Shown here: one piece after another, positions 34,228 to 41,945 of the stretch
Numbering within the stretch: the first letter of the stretch is position 1
Layout: each line of letters opens with the position of its first letter
Assembly: GCA_003605175.1 (NCBI GenBank)
Contig: QWDA01000002.1
Coordinates: forward strand, 124,001-188,000
Source of the DNA: Paracoccaceae bacterium
GTDB taxonomy: Bacteria; Pseudomonadota; Alphaproteobacteria; Rhodobacterales; Rhodobacteraceae
Reading direction: 5' to 3'
DNA length: 64,000 nt
Program-made: the position numbers and the translations under genes
The notes under the pieces: generated by a model
Told to the model about the DNA's origin: nothing
Seen by the model: the letters and a program-made list of their open reading frames with translations, nothing else
Databases searched by the model: none

Positions 34228-34272
34228 GGGCGCACAACCCGTACACAACCTGTACACAACCCGTACACCGGC
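34228..34272 (+). repeat. 45-bp element, copy C: three 11-bp units
   Basis: GGGCGC, then ACAACCCGTAC, ACAACCTGTAC, ACAACCCGTAC, then ACCGGC, starting two bases after the tgt stop. Flanks and length are identical in plan to copies A and B; only the C/T at position 7 of each unit changes. It lies in the 313-bp gap (34226-34538) between convergent tgt and lon, which otherwise holds Arg-coding-like GC-rich sequence without a gene and the terminator at 34465. Confidence 0.9.
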
Positions 34273-34464
34273 GGTGACGCCGTGCGACGCTCCCGCTGGC
34301 GCGGATCGCCCCGCCCGCCGTCCCGCGGGCGGCGTCAGCAGCGGATCAACGGGCGGGCGCAAGGCGACCGGGTGGACGGACGGACGGGCGGGCGCCGAAG
34401 CCGGTCCGGCCCCAGGACGCCGGGGCCCGCCCTTGCCGGCATTTCATCGATCCCGAACAGGAAA

Positions 34465-34497
34465 GGAGCGCGCGTCGAAACGCGCGCTCCTCGTTTT
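34465..34497. terminator. Bidirectional terminator between tgt and lon
   Basis: GGAGCGCGCGT (34465-34475) pairs perfectly with ACGCGCGCTCC (34480-34490) around a CGAA loop, an 11-bp stem. TCGTTTT follows on the plus strand, and TTTCC on the minus strand, so it can end both convergent transcripts. Confidence 0.75.
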
Positions 34498-34538
34498 CCG
34501 GCCGAAGTCAGATGCGCCGGCGGCGCGGCGTCACCCGG

Positions 34539-36947
34539 TCAATGGGTGGTCGCCGCCGTCTCCTGCGCCGAGGCGGCCGCCCGCGCGGCCGCGGCGGCTT
34601 CCTCGGCCGCCTCGTCCCATTCGATCGGCTCGGGCTGGCGCACCAGCGCGTGGTTCAGCACCTCGGACACATGGCTGACCGGGATGATCTCCAGCCCGTT
34701 CTTCACGTTGTCCGGGATCTCGGGAAGGTCCTTGGCGTTCTCCTCGGGGATCAGCACCGTCTTCACGCCGCCGCGCAAGGCCGCGAGGAGCTTCTCCTTG
34801 AGCCCGCCGATCGCCAGGACATTGCCTCGCAGGGTCACCTCGCCGGTCATGGCGATGTCCTTGCGGACCGGGATCTGCGTCAGCACCGAGACGATCGAGG
34901 TCACCATCGCCACCCCGGCCGAGGGCCCGTCCTTGGGTGTCGCGCCCTCGGGCACGTGGACATGGATGTCGATCGTGTCGAAACGCGGCGGCTTCACCCC
35001 GATCGAGGGCGCGATGGAGCGAACGAAGGACGACGCCGCGTCGATCGATTCCTTCATCACGTCGCCCAGCTTGCCGGTGGTCTTCATCCGGCCCTTGCCG
35101 GGCAGCCGAAGCGCCTCGACCGACAGAAGGTCGCCGCCGACCGACGTCCAGGCGAGGCCGGTCACGACGCCGATCTGGTCTTCCTTCTCGGCCAGCCCGT
35201 AGCGGAACTTGCGGACGCCCAGAAACTCCTCGAGCTTCTCCGGCGAGACCGTGACGCTCTCGTCCTCCTTCTTGATGATCCGCGTCACCGCCTTCCGCGC
35301 CAGCTTGGCCAGCTCGCGCTCGAGGTTCCGCACCCCCGCCTCGCGGGTGTAGTAGCGGATCACGTCGGTCAGCGTGTCGTCGCCCAGGCCGAACTCGGCC
35401 TTCCGCAGCCCGTGCGCCTTCACCTGCTTGGGGATCAGGTGCTGCTTCGCGATCTCGCGCTTCTCGTCCTCGGTGTAGCCCGCGAGCGTGATGATCTCCA
35501 TCCGGTCCAGGAGCGGCCCCGGCATGTTGTAGGAGTTCGCCGTGGTCAGGAACATCACGTCCGACAGATCGTACTCCACCTCGAGATAGTGGTCGGTGAA
35601 GGTCGAGTTCTGCTCGGGATCGAGCACCTCGAGCATCGCCGAAGCCGGATCGCCCCGGAAATCCTGCCCCATCTTGTCGATTTCATCGAGCAGGATCAAC
35701 GGGTTCGTCGTCTTGGCCTTCTTCATCGACTGGATGATCTTGCCCGGCATCGAGCCGATATAGGTCCGCCGGTGGCCGCGGATCTCGCTCTCGTCGCGGA
35801 CCCCGCCCAGCGAGATCCGGATGAATTCGCGGCCCGTCGCCTTGGCGACCGACTTGCCCAGCGAGGTCTTGCCCACGCCCGGCGGGCCGACGAGGCACAG
35901 GATCGGCCCCTTCAGCTTCTTCGAGCGCTGCTGCACCGCGAGATGCTCGACGATCCGCTCCTTGACCTTCACAAGGCCGTAATGGTCGTCATCGAGCACG
36001 TTCTGCGCCCGGTGCAGATCCTTCTTGACCCGCGAGCGCGTGCCCCAGGGGATCGACAGCATCCAGTCGAGATAGTTGCGCACCACCGTCGCCTCGGCCG
36101 ACATCGGCGACATCGACTTGAGCTTCTTCAGTTCGCCCAGGGCCTTCTCGCGCGCTTCCTTCGAGAGCTTGGTCCCGGCGATCTGCTCCTCGAGCTCGGC
36201 GATCTCGTTCGAGCCGTCCTCGCCGTCGCCCAGCTCCTTCTGAATGGCCTTCATCTGCTCATTCAGATAATACTCGCGCTGCGTCCGCTCCATCTGGCTC
36301 TTGACGCGCGTCTTGATCTTCTTCTCGACCTGCAGGACGCTCATTTCGCCCTGCATCAGGCCATAGACCTTCTCCAGCCGCTCGGCGACCGAGAGCGTCT
36401 CCAGAAGATCCTGCTTCTGCTTGACCTCGACCCCCAGATGGCCCGCCACCAGATCGGCGAGCTTCGCCGGCTCGCGGGTCTCCGCCACCGCGACCAGCGC
36501 CTCCTCGGGGATGTTCTTCTTGACCTTGGTGTAGCGCTGGAACTCGTCGCCGACCGAGCGCAGCAGCGCCTCGACCACGTCCTTGTCGCCGATCTCCTCG
36601 GCCAGTTCCTCGGCGCGCGCCTCGAAATAGGACTCGTTCGTCAGGAACTCGGTGATCCGCACGCGCACCCGTCCCTCGACCAGAACCTTCACGGTTCCGT
36701 CGGGAAGTTTGAGCAATTGCAATACGTTGGCAAGAACGCCGGACTTGTAGATCCCCTCCTCGGACGGGTCGTCCACCGCCGGATCGACCTGACTCGACAG
36801 AAGGATCTGCTTGTCGTCCTTCATGACGGCCTCGAGCGCCCGAACCGACTTCTCGCGGCCGACGAAGAGCGGCACGATCATGTGGGGGAACACCACGATA
36901 TCCCGCAGCGGCAGGACCGGGTAGCTCGTAAGTTTTTGCTCTGTCAT
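34539..36947 (-). CDS. lon: ATP-dependent protease Lon
   Basis: The 802-residue protein has the LonA layout: N-terminal substrate domain ([27 protein letters not shown]), a coiled middle, an AAA+ module with Walker [14 protein letters not shown] (near 355) and Walker [12 protein letters not shown], and the peptidase with catalytic Ser in GPSAGVAM (near 678) and Lys in [11 protein letters not shown] (near 720). It degrades misfolded and regulatory proteins in the cytoplasm. A heat-shock-type promoter is visible about 80 bp upstream. The usual upstream clpX is not present; instead a divergent Hint/RTX gene lies 307 bp away. Confidence 0.97.
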   Translation of the reverse strand: MTEQKLTSYPVLPLRDIVVFPHMIVPLFVGREKSVRALEAVMKDDKQILLSSQVDPAVDDPSEEGIYKSGVLANVLQLLKLPDGTVKVLVEGRVRVRITEFLTNESYFEARAEELAEEIGDKDVVEALLRSVGDEFQRYTKVKKNIPEEALVAVAETREPAKLADLVAGHLGVEVKQKQDLLETLSVAERLEKVYGLMQGEMSVLQVEKKIKTRVKSQMERTQREYYLNEQMKAIQKELGDGEDGSNEIAELEEQIAGTKLSKEAREKALGELKKLKSMSPMSAEATVVRNYLDWMLSIPWGTRSRVKKDLHRAQNVLDDDHYGLVKVKERIVEHLAVQQRSKKLKGPILCLVGPPGVGKTSLGKSVAKATGREFIRISLGGVRDESEIRGHRRTYIGSMPGKIIQSMKKAKTTNPLILLDEIDKMGQDFRGDPASAMLEVLDPEQNSTFTDHYLEVEYDLSDVMFLTTANSYNMPGPLLDRMEIITLAGYTEDEKREIAKQHLIPKQVKAHGLRKAEFGLGDDTLTDVIRYYTREAGVRNLERELAKLARKAVTRIIKKEDESVTVSPEKLEEFLGVRKFRYGLAEKEDQIGVVTGLAWTSVGGDLLSVEALRLPGKGRMKTTGKLGDVMKESIDAASSFVRSIAPSIGVKPPRFDTIDIHVHVPEGATPKDGPSAGVAMVTSIVSVLTQIPVRKDIAMTGEVTLRGNVLAIGGLKEKLLAALRGGVKTVLIPEENAKDLPEIPDNVKNGLEIIPVSHVSEVLNHALVRQPEPIEWDEAAEEAAAAARAAASAQETAATTH

Positions 36948-37254
36948 GTTTTTTCCTTATCGTTGGCAGGAATGCCTCGCCCCGCTTCGCGGCGGCACCG
37001 GCCTTCCCCTGTCTCGGCCTGCTAGAGATGGGTCAAAGGTGTTGTCCGTTCAACCCCGGTCGCGCACGCCCGGACCTTCTCCCACCTTGCCCCATGCGGG
37101 TCCGGGGGGGCAAGTCCCGCCGGGCGAATTCCGCCCCCCGGCCGGCCCTTTCCGCAGGAGGGTCGCGACATTGCCACCGCGCGTCCCCATTGTCGTCGGA
37201 TTTCTTTGCAATTCCTTACTTTTCGCGCGTGTTCTTCTCGTCTCGAGGTGACGC
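36948..37254. other. 307-bp divergent region between lon and the Hint/RTX gene
   Basis: The lon side carries the heat-shock-type promoter candidate described separately. The middle is GC-rich with CCCGCCGGGCG repeats and no protein-like frame. The right end is A/T-richer (TTTCTTTGCAATTCCTTAC at about 37200-37219) and ends with a CTCGAGGTGACGC segment before the plus-strand ATG, likely holding the promoter and ribosome site of the RTX gene. Confidence 0.4.
37026..37055 (-). promoter_or_regulatory. lon: Candidate sigma-32 (RpoH) promoter of lon
   Basis: On the minus strand GGTTGAAC (37055-37048) and CCCATCT (37032-37026) are separated by 15 bp. This resembles the heat-shock consensus CTTGAA and CCCCATnT with similar spacing, and sits about 80 bp before the lon ATG. 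lon is a classical RpoH target, so the match is plausible. Visual match only. Confidence 0.5.
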
Positions 37255-39390
37255 ATGGCAACCTATACGTTCCGGTTCTACAACGCCGATCCGTACTTGA
37301 TCTTCAGCCGGTCCAACGGGGGCAGCGCCACCTATACCGGCCCGGCGGATGCCGAGGGCACCGCCGTCATCACCGACAACGGAACCGGCGCCGCGGGTGC
37401 CGTCCTCGACGACGACAACGCGACCGAAACCGCGACGGCCGACGTCACCATCGGCGGCAACAGTTCCACCGGCAGCAGCGTGGACGCCGAAGAGGGCTGG
37501 ACCCTCCGCGACACCGTGACGGGCCAGACCTTCCAGGTGGTCACGTTCGAGGTCGAGAACGGCGCCGCCGCCGGCTATTACCTGCTCTCCGAGATCCCGC
37601 TCGTGGCCGGCCGGAGCTACCAGACCGTCAATTACGACAACAACCCGAACGCCAACACCAGCGGCGACCCCGTCTTCAGCTATGCCGATTACGATTTCGC
37701 GGTGCCCGACGGGATCGTCGAAGGGAGCTCCGGCGACGATGTGATCGACGGCGACTATTCGGGCGACCCGGATGGCGACGTGGTGGACGGCTACGACAAC
37801 CCGTCGAGCGACCCGTTCACCGCGCTCCGGTTCAACTGGACCGATTATTCAGACGAAACCAACCTTTCCGGCGGGGTCAGCCAGGACACCGGCGGGATCC
37901 AGGTGGACGTCGCCTATACCGGCCCCTCGGGCGGCGAGTTCTCGGCCGAGCACACGAGCACGCAATACGTCGCCTCAGGCGAGGGCTTTACCGCGAATTC
38001 GAGCGCCTATCTCTACCAGAACGGCAACGCGACCGACGCGCAGGTCACCTTCGATTTCTCCGCCGTCTCGGGCTCGGGCTTCGAGGACGAGGTCCAGAAT
38101 GTCAGCTTCCGGATCAACGATATCGACGGGGTGATCAACTCCGCCAACAACTTTCGGGACATCGTCACGATCACCGCCTACGACGCGGACGGCAACGAGG
38201 TGCCGGTGACCATCACCATCTCGGGCGACGATTCCCTGAGCGATCAGACCATCACCGCCGCGATCACCAGCAACACCGAGAGCCAGGCCGCGGGTTCTGT
38301 CCTGGTCGAGATCGCCGGGCCGGTCGCGCGGATCGTCATCGACTACGACAATGGCGGCAATACCCAGCAGGCGATCTACTTCACCGACCTGCATTTCGAT
38401 GCCGTGCCGCTCGGTACCAATGATGACCTGATCCAGGCCGGCGACGGCAATGACGTGGTCGATGCCGGGCTGGGCGACGACACGGTCTATGGCGAGGCCG
38501 GAAACGACACGCTCAGGGGCGGCGAAGGCGCCGACATCCTCGACGGCGGCACCGGCGACGACACGATCTATCTCGGCGACGGCGACACCGCCTCGGGTGG
38601 CGATGGCGACGACACCTTCATCGTCGATCCGAGCCTCCTCGGTGGCGGCACGATCTCGGTCGATGGCGGCGAGGGCGACGAGACAGCGGGCGACACGCTC
38701 GATTTCGCGGGCCAGCTCTCGAAGGGCTCGATCGTCTATTCGAACGAGGACGACAGCGCCGGCGGGCTCTCGGGCACGGCGACGCTGCTCGACGGCACCA
38801 CGCTCACCTTCACCGGCGTCGAGACGATCATCTGCTTCGCCTCCGGTACGCTCATCGACACGCCGCACGGCCCCCGGCCGATCGACAGCCTCACGCCCGG
38901 CGATCTCGTGCTGACCGCCGATCACGGCCCGCAACCGATCCGCTGGCACGGGCATCGCACCGTGCCCGGCGTCGGCGCCGGCACCCCCGTCCGCTTCGCG
39001 GCCGGCGCCATCGGCAACGCGCGCACGCTCATCGTTTCGCCGCAGCACCGGATGCTGGTGCGCGACCCCCGCACGCAGCTCTATTTCGGCGAGGAGGAGG
39101 TGCTGGTGCCCGCCAAGGCTCTCGTCGACGGCCGCACCGTAACCCAGGAGCCCTGCGCGGAAGTGACCTGGCACCACCTGATGCTGGACCGCCACGCGAT
39201 CCTCACCGCCGAGGGCGCGCCGGCCGAAAGCTACCACCCCGGCGCCTACAGCCTCGACGGGCTCGACCCTGCCCAGCGCGAAGCGCTCTTCAAGGCGTTC
39301 CCGGTGCTCCGCGCCGCCCCGGACCATTACGGCCCGCCCGCCCGCAAGGCGCTCCGCGCTGGCCCCGCCCGGATCCTCGCCGCCGCCTGA
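37255..39390 (+). CDS. Secreted RTX protein with C-terminal Hint (hedgehog/intein) domain
   Basis: The 711-residue acidic protein lacks a Sec signal. Residues 1-385 are Asp/Asn/Gly/Thr-rich beta-type repeats of unknown adhesive or lectin-like role. Calcium-binding nonapeptide repeats follow at about 385-465 (GDGNDVVDAGLGDDTVYGEAGNDTL, GGEGADILDGGTGDDTIYLGD). A Hint domain begins at about 523 (CFASGTLIDTPHGPRPIDSLTPGDLVLTADHG) and runs to about 660. This layout is common in Rhodobacteraceae and points to type I export. No HlyB/HlyD genes adjoin it. The Hint domain could cleave or modify the protein. Confidence 0.8.
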   Translation: MATYTFRFYNADPYLIFSRSNGGSATYTGPADAEGTAVITDNGTGAAGAVLDDDNATETATADVTIGGNSSTGSSVDAEEGWTLRDTVTGQTFQVVTFEVENGAAAGYYLLSEIPLVAGRSYQTVNYDNNPNANTSGDPVFSYADYDFAVPDGIVEGSSGDDVIDGDYSGDPDGDVVDGYDNPSSDPFTALRFNWTDYSDETNLSGGVSQDTGGIQVDVAYTGPSGGEFSAEHTSTQYVASGEGFTANSSAYLYQNGNATDAQVTFDFSAVSGSGFEDEVQNVSFRINDIDGVINSANNFRDIVTITAYDADGNEVPVTITISGDDSLSDQTITAAITSNTESQAAGSVLVEIAGPVARIVIDYDNGGNTQQAIYFTDLHFDAVPLGTNDDLIQAGDGNDVVDAGLGDDTVYGEAGNDTLRGGEGADILDGGTGDDTIYLGDGDTASGGDGDDTFIVDPSLLGGGTISVDGGEGDETAGDTLDFAGQLSKGSIVYSNEDDSAGGLSGTATLLDGTTLTFTGVETIICFASGTLIDTPHGPRPIDSLTPGDLVLTADHGPQPIRWHGHRTVPGVGAGTPVRFAAGAIGNARTLIVSPQHRMLVRDPRTQLYFGEEEVLVPAKALVDGRTVTQEPCAEVTWHHLMLDRHAILTAEGAPAESYHPGAYSLDGLDPAQREALFKAFPVLRAAPDHYGPPARKALRAGPARILAAA

Positions 39391-39509
39391 CCGGGCGCCC
39401 TGGGACATCTGGCCGCCCGCACTCACGGGCCGGCACGTGCCGGAATTGCTTCAAGGCTGCCGGATATGGCGCAGGTTGGAACCGAACGGCCCCGGGCGTT
39501 CCGGGCGGG

Positions 39510-39746
39510 CTACCCGGCCCTGCGCAGCCTGTGGTCGGAATGGGCCGCTCGGACGCGGAGCAGCCAGAGGTCGATGGCCTCGTCCGCTTCTGCCAGGGTC
39601 AGGTCGTGAACCTTCGCGAGATAGGCGGTGAAACGGATCTTGTCGCCGGCGATGATCGCCAGGTCGAGCGCCTTCGTCGCGGGCCACTGGTTCTGGATCT
39701 GGTCTCCCAGATCCTCCCAGGCGTCCTGAACGTCGTGCCAATTCAT
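39510..39746 (-). CDS. Small hypothetical protein, CsbD-like length and charge
   Basis: Starting at the ATG at 39744-39746 the protein has 78 residues: MNWHDVQDAWEDLGDQIQNQWPATKALDLAIIAGDKIRFTAYLAKVHDLTLAEADEAIDLWL. The N-terminal MNW..V...W....I..QW.. pattern recalls CsbD-type stress proteins, although the rest differs and I do not assign it. It looks soluble and mainly helical. It is downstream of the entericidin-like gene on the same strand with a 71-bp gap. Confidence 0.55.
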   Translation of the reverse strand: MNWHDVQDAWEDLGDQIQNQWPATKALDLAIIAGDKIRFTAYLAKVHDLTLAEADEAIDLWLLRVRAAHSDHRLRRAG

Positions 39747-39817
39747 GGATGCCTCCATACCCTCGCAAACCGAGCATGGGGCACGGGCGTAAAGACAAAG
39801 CTAACGTCTGAGGACGT

Positions 39818-39931
39818 TCAGAAGGAGTTCTTGACCGAACGCGCGCCGGACGAGAGATCCTCGCCCATTCCCTCTACCGTGTTGCATCCCCAAAGCCCGA
39901 GGCAAAGCGCCGCGATCAGAAGCTGTCTCAT
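39818..39931 (-). CDS. Entericidin-like 37-residue lipoprotein
   Basis: This very short gene begins ATG at 39929-39931, two bases after the stop of the solute-binding protein gene, with GAGGAC as ribosome site, and ends TGA at 39818-39820. The 37-residue product starts MRQLLIAALCLGLWGCNTVE: a hydrophobic signal ending in a lipobox (LWGC) with Cys16 as the lipid-modified residue. It continues with GMGEDLSSGARSVKNSF. NTVxGxGxD followed by a short amphipathic tail is the hallmark of EcnA/EcnB entericidins, small membrane lipoproteins linked to stress-induced lysis and antidote function. Confidence 0.8.
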   Translation of the reverse strand: MRQLLIAALCLGLWGCNTVEGMGEDLSSGARSVKNSF

Positions 39932-39933
39932 CC

Positions 39934-41748
39934 CTAGTCCTCATACCACCAGACGTCCGGCTGGAAGCCGATCCAGTCGCCGTAGATCGGCAGATGTTCG
40001 GGATACTTCAGTTCCTTGACATGGGCAATCTTGGCGTCGGGGCTGTACCAGACCGGGATCACGTAGCGGCCCGCCGTCAGCACACGGTCGAGCGCGCGGG
40101 TCGCTGCGACGAAATCGTCGTGGCTTTCGGAGGTGAGGAGCTTGCCGATCATCGCGTCGGCGGCCGGGCTCTTCATGCCCATCCAGTTGCGCGAGCCTTC
40201 GGTGTCGGCGGCCTCGCTGCCCCAGTAGAGCGCCTGTTCGTTGCCGGGGCTGAGCGAGAGGCCGCGGGTATACCAGGTCATGCCGAAATCGAAACCCGAT
40301 GTGCGCTCGGTATATTGCGCGCTGTCGATCGCGGTGATTCCGGGCACGATCCCGAGCCGCGCGAGCGCGGGCGTGTAGAGGTCGACGATCTGATGCGTTT
40401 CCGTGGCGCCCTGCTGCAGGACGATCTCGAAGGTGAAGGGCTCGCCGGCTGCGTTCCTGAGGACGCCGTCCCGGACGGTCCAGCCGGCTTCCTCGAGGAG
40501 CGCCTGGGCCTTGCGTATATTGCCGCGGTTGCGCTCGGTTCCGTCCGAGACGGGCATGTCATAGCCTTCGAGCGCGCCCGGCGGCAGGCTGTCGGCGAAG
40601 GGTTCGAGGAATTCGCGCACCTTTCCCTCGGCGGGCCCCGGCTCCATGGCGAGGAGCGAGTTGGAGAAATAGGAGGTGATGCGCGGCAGCTCGCCGCCAT
40701 TGAGCGTCTGGTTGATGAACTCGTAGTTGAAGGCGAGGATCAGCGCCTCGCGCACGCGCCAGTCCTGGAACTGGGGCAGGCGGGTGTTCATCACGAGGCC
40801 GGTGATGCCAGAGGGGCGCTGGTGCGGGATTACCGACTTCACGACATCGCCCGACTTCGCCGCGGGGAAATTGTAGGCGGTGTCCCATTTCTGCTGGTTG
40901 GTCTCGCGCATCGTGTTGAGAATGCCGCCCTTGAAGGCTTCGAACATCACGTTGGCGTCGCCGAAGAACTCCATCCGGATCTCGTCGAGATTGGCCTGGC
41001 CGCGCATGAAGGGCAGGTCCTTGCCCCAGTAATCGGGGTTGCGCCTGAGGCTGACGAAGCGGCCGGCCTCGAAATCGTCGATGACATAGGGCGCGCTGGT
41101 GATCGGCACCACGTCGAGCCCGGATTCGGCGAAGTCTTGGCCATCCCATTGCGCCTTCTGGAGGATCGGCCGCATCCCCATGATCAGCGCCAGTTCCCGG
41201 TCGGGCTCGGTGAAGGTGAAGCGCAGCTTGCGCTCGCCGGTCTGTTCCGCCTTGGCGACCTTGGCCCAGCTTCCGCGGTAGCGCGGGTGGCCCTGGGTGC
41301 CGAGCGTCTCGTAGGTCCAGAGCACGTCCTCGACCGTCACCGGGCTGCCGTCGGAGAAGCGCGCCTCGGGCCGGAGGGTGAACTCGACCCAGCTCCGCTC
41401 CGGATCGGTCTCCACCGATTCGGCCAGAAGGCCGTAGAGCGAGAAGGGTTCGTCCCAGTTCCGGCCCATCAGGCTTTCGGACGTGAGGAAACTGAGTTGC
41501 CAGGGCGTACTCCCTTTCAGGATGTACGGGTTGAGCGAGTCGAAGCTGCCGACCTCGCCCTGAACGATCCTGCCGCCCCCGGGCGCATCGGGGTTGGCAT
41601 AGGGGAGCGACACAAAATCCGGTGGGAGCGCCGGTTCCCCATACATAGCTATGCCATGCTTCGGCTCGGCCCAGGCGGTGCCGGCGAGGCAAACCAGCGC
41701 GGCAAGGGCTGTCGCCCGCCGCAGGCCGGTAAAGAACTCCATGCTCAT
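39934..41748 (-). CDS. YejA-like oligopeptide-type ABC solute-binding protein (family 5)
   Basis: The start chosen is ATG 41746-41748 (MSMEFFTGLRRATALAALVCL), giving a Sec signal ending AWAEP and 604 residues. The mature part is a cluster C binding protein: GIAMYGEPALPPDFVSLPYANPDAPGGG, GSFDSLNPYILKG, WVEFTLRPEARFSDGSPVTVEDV and SLRRNPDYWGKDLP, features of the YejA branch that takes oligopeptides or microcin C-like compounds. Only this gene is here; the YejBEF permease and ATPase genes are absent in the window, so the protein may serve a distant transporter. A strong promoter lies 41 bp upstream of the start. Confidence 0.85.
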   Translation of the reverse strand: MSMEFFTGLRRATALAALVCLAGTAWAEPKHGIAMYGEPALPPDFVSLPYANPDAPGGGRIVQGEVGSFDSLNPYILKGSTPWQLSFLTSESLMGRNWDEPFSLYGLLAESVETDPERSWVEFTLRPEARFSDGSPVTVEDVLWTYETLGTQGHPRYRGSWAKVAKAEQTGERKLRFTFTEPDRELALIMGMRPILQKAQWDGQDFAESGLDVVPITSAPYVIDDFEAGRFVSLRRNPDYWGKDLPFMRGQANLDEIRMEFFGDANVMFEAFKGGILNTMRETNQQKWDTAYNFPAAKSGDVVKSVIPHQRPSGITGLVMNTRLPQFQDWRVREALILAFNYEFINQTLNGGELPRITSYFSNSLLAMEPGPAEGKVREFLEPFADSLPPGALEGYDMPVSDGTERNRGNIRKAQALLEEAGWTVRDGVLRNAAGEPFTFEIVLQQGATETHQIVDLYTPALARLGIVPGITAIDSAQYTERTSGFDFGMTWYTRGLSLSPGNEQALYWGSEAADTEGSRNWMGMKSPAADAMIGKLLTSESHDDFVAATRALDRVLTAGRYVIPVWYSPDAKIAHVKELKYPEHLPIYGDWIGFQPDVWWYED

Positions 41749-41788
41749 CTGGGCAACAATCCCCTGCTCTGTTGGTATTCTTATGCAA

Positions 41789-41817
41789 ATCGTACCCGGG
41801 GACTCGTGGCTTTTCAA
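41789..41817 (-). promoter_or_regulatory. Promoter of the YejA-like gene
   Basis: On the minus strand TTGAAA (41817-41812) and TACGAT (41794-41789) are separated by exactly 17 bp, close to the housekeeping consensus. The -10 ends 41 bp before the chosen start codon. It is back to back with the small RNA promoter candidate. Confidence 0.6.
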
Positions 41818-41826
41818 ACTTTTAGC

Positions 41827-41855
41827 TTGGCCAGCGGCGAAGGCTTGCGTATAAA
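41827..41855 (+). promoter_or_regulatory. Promoter of the candidate small RNA
   Basis: TTGGCC (41827-41832) and TATAAA (41850-41855) are 17 bp apart on the plus strand. Transcription would begin near 41862 and run into the two hairpins and terminator that follow. The -35 boxes of this and the opposite promoter are nine bases apart, so the two may compete or share an activator. Confidence 0.55.
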
Positions 41856-41861
41856 GAGGGC

Positions 41862-41936
41862 ACTGCTCGATAGGTTTCTTGCCTGTATGAAACCTGCCTC
41901 AATAACTGGACGCCGGCCTTGTGCCGGCGTTTTTTT
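41862..41936 (+). ncRNA. Candidate intergenic small RNA, about 75 nt
   Basis: A spaced promoter, a first hairpin (GGTTTC at 41873-41878 pairing with GAAACC at 41889-41894, ten-base loop TTGCCTGTAT), a single-stranded CCTGCCTC-containing segment (about 41893-41900) and a rho-independent terminator occur in order on the plus strand. No coding frame fits. The pyrimidine-rich stretches could pair with Shine-Dalgarno sequences of target mRNAs. It is not a tRNA or a known RNA family I recognise. It sits between divergent-looking yejA and the convergent MFS gene. Confidence 0.5.
41910..41936 (+). terminator. Rho-independent terminator of the candidate small RNA
   Basis: ACGCCGGC (41910-41917) and GCCGGCGT (41923-41930) pair perfectly across a CTTGT loop, followed by seven T (41930-41936). 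The T-run is on the plus strand, so it does not serve the minus-strand MFS gene, and no other plus-strand gene precedes it. Confidence 0.85.
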
Positions 41937-41945
41937 ATTGGCGTT

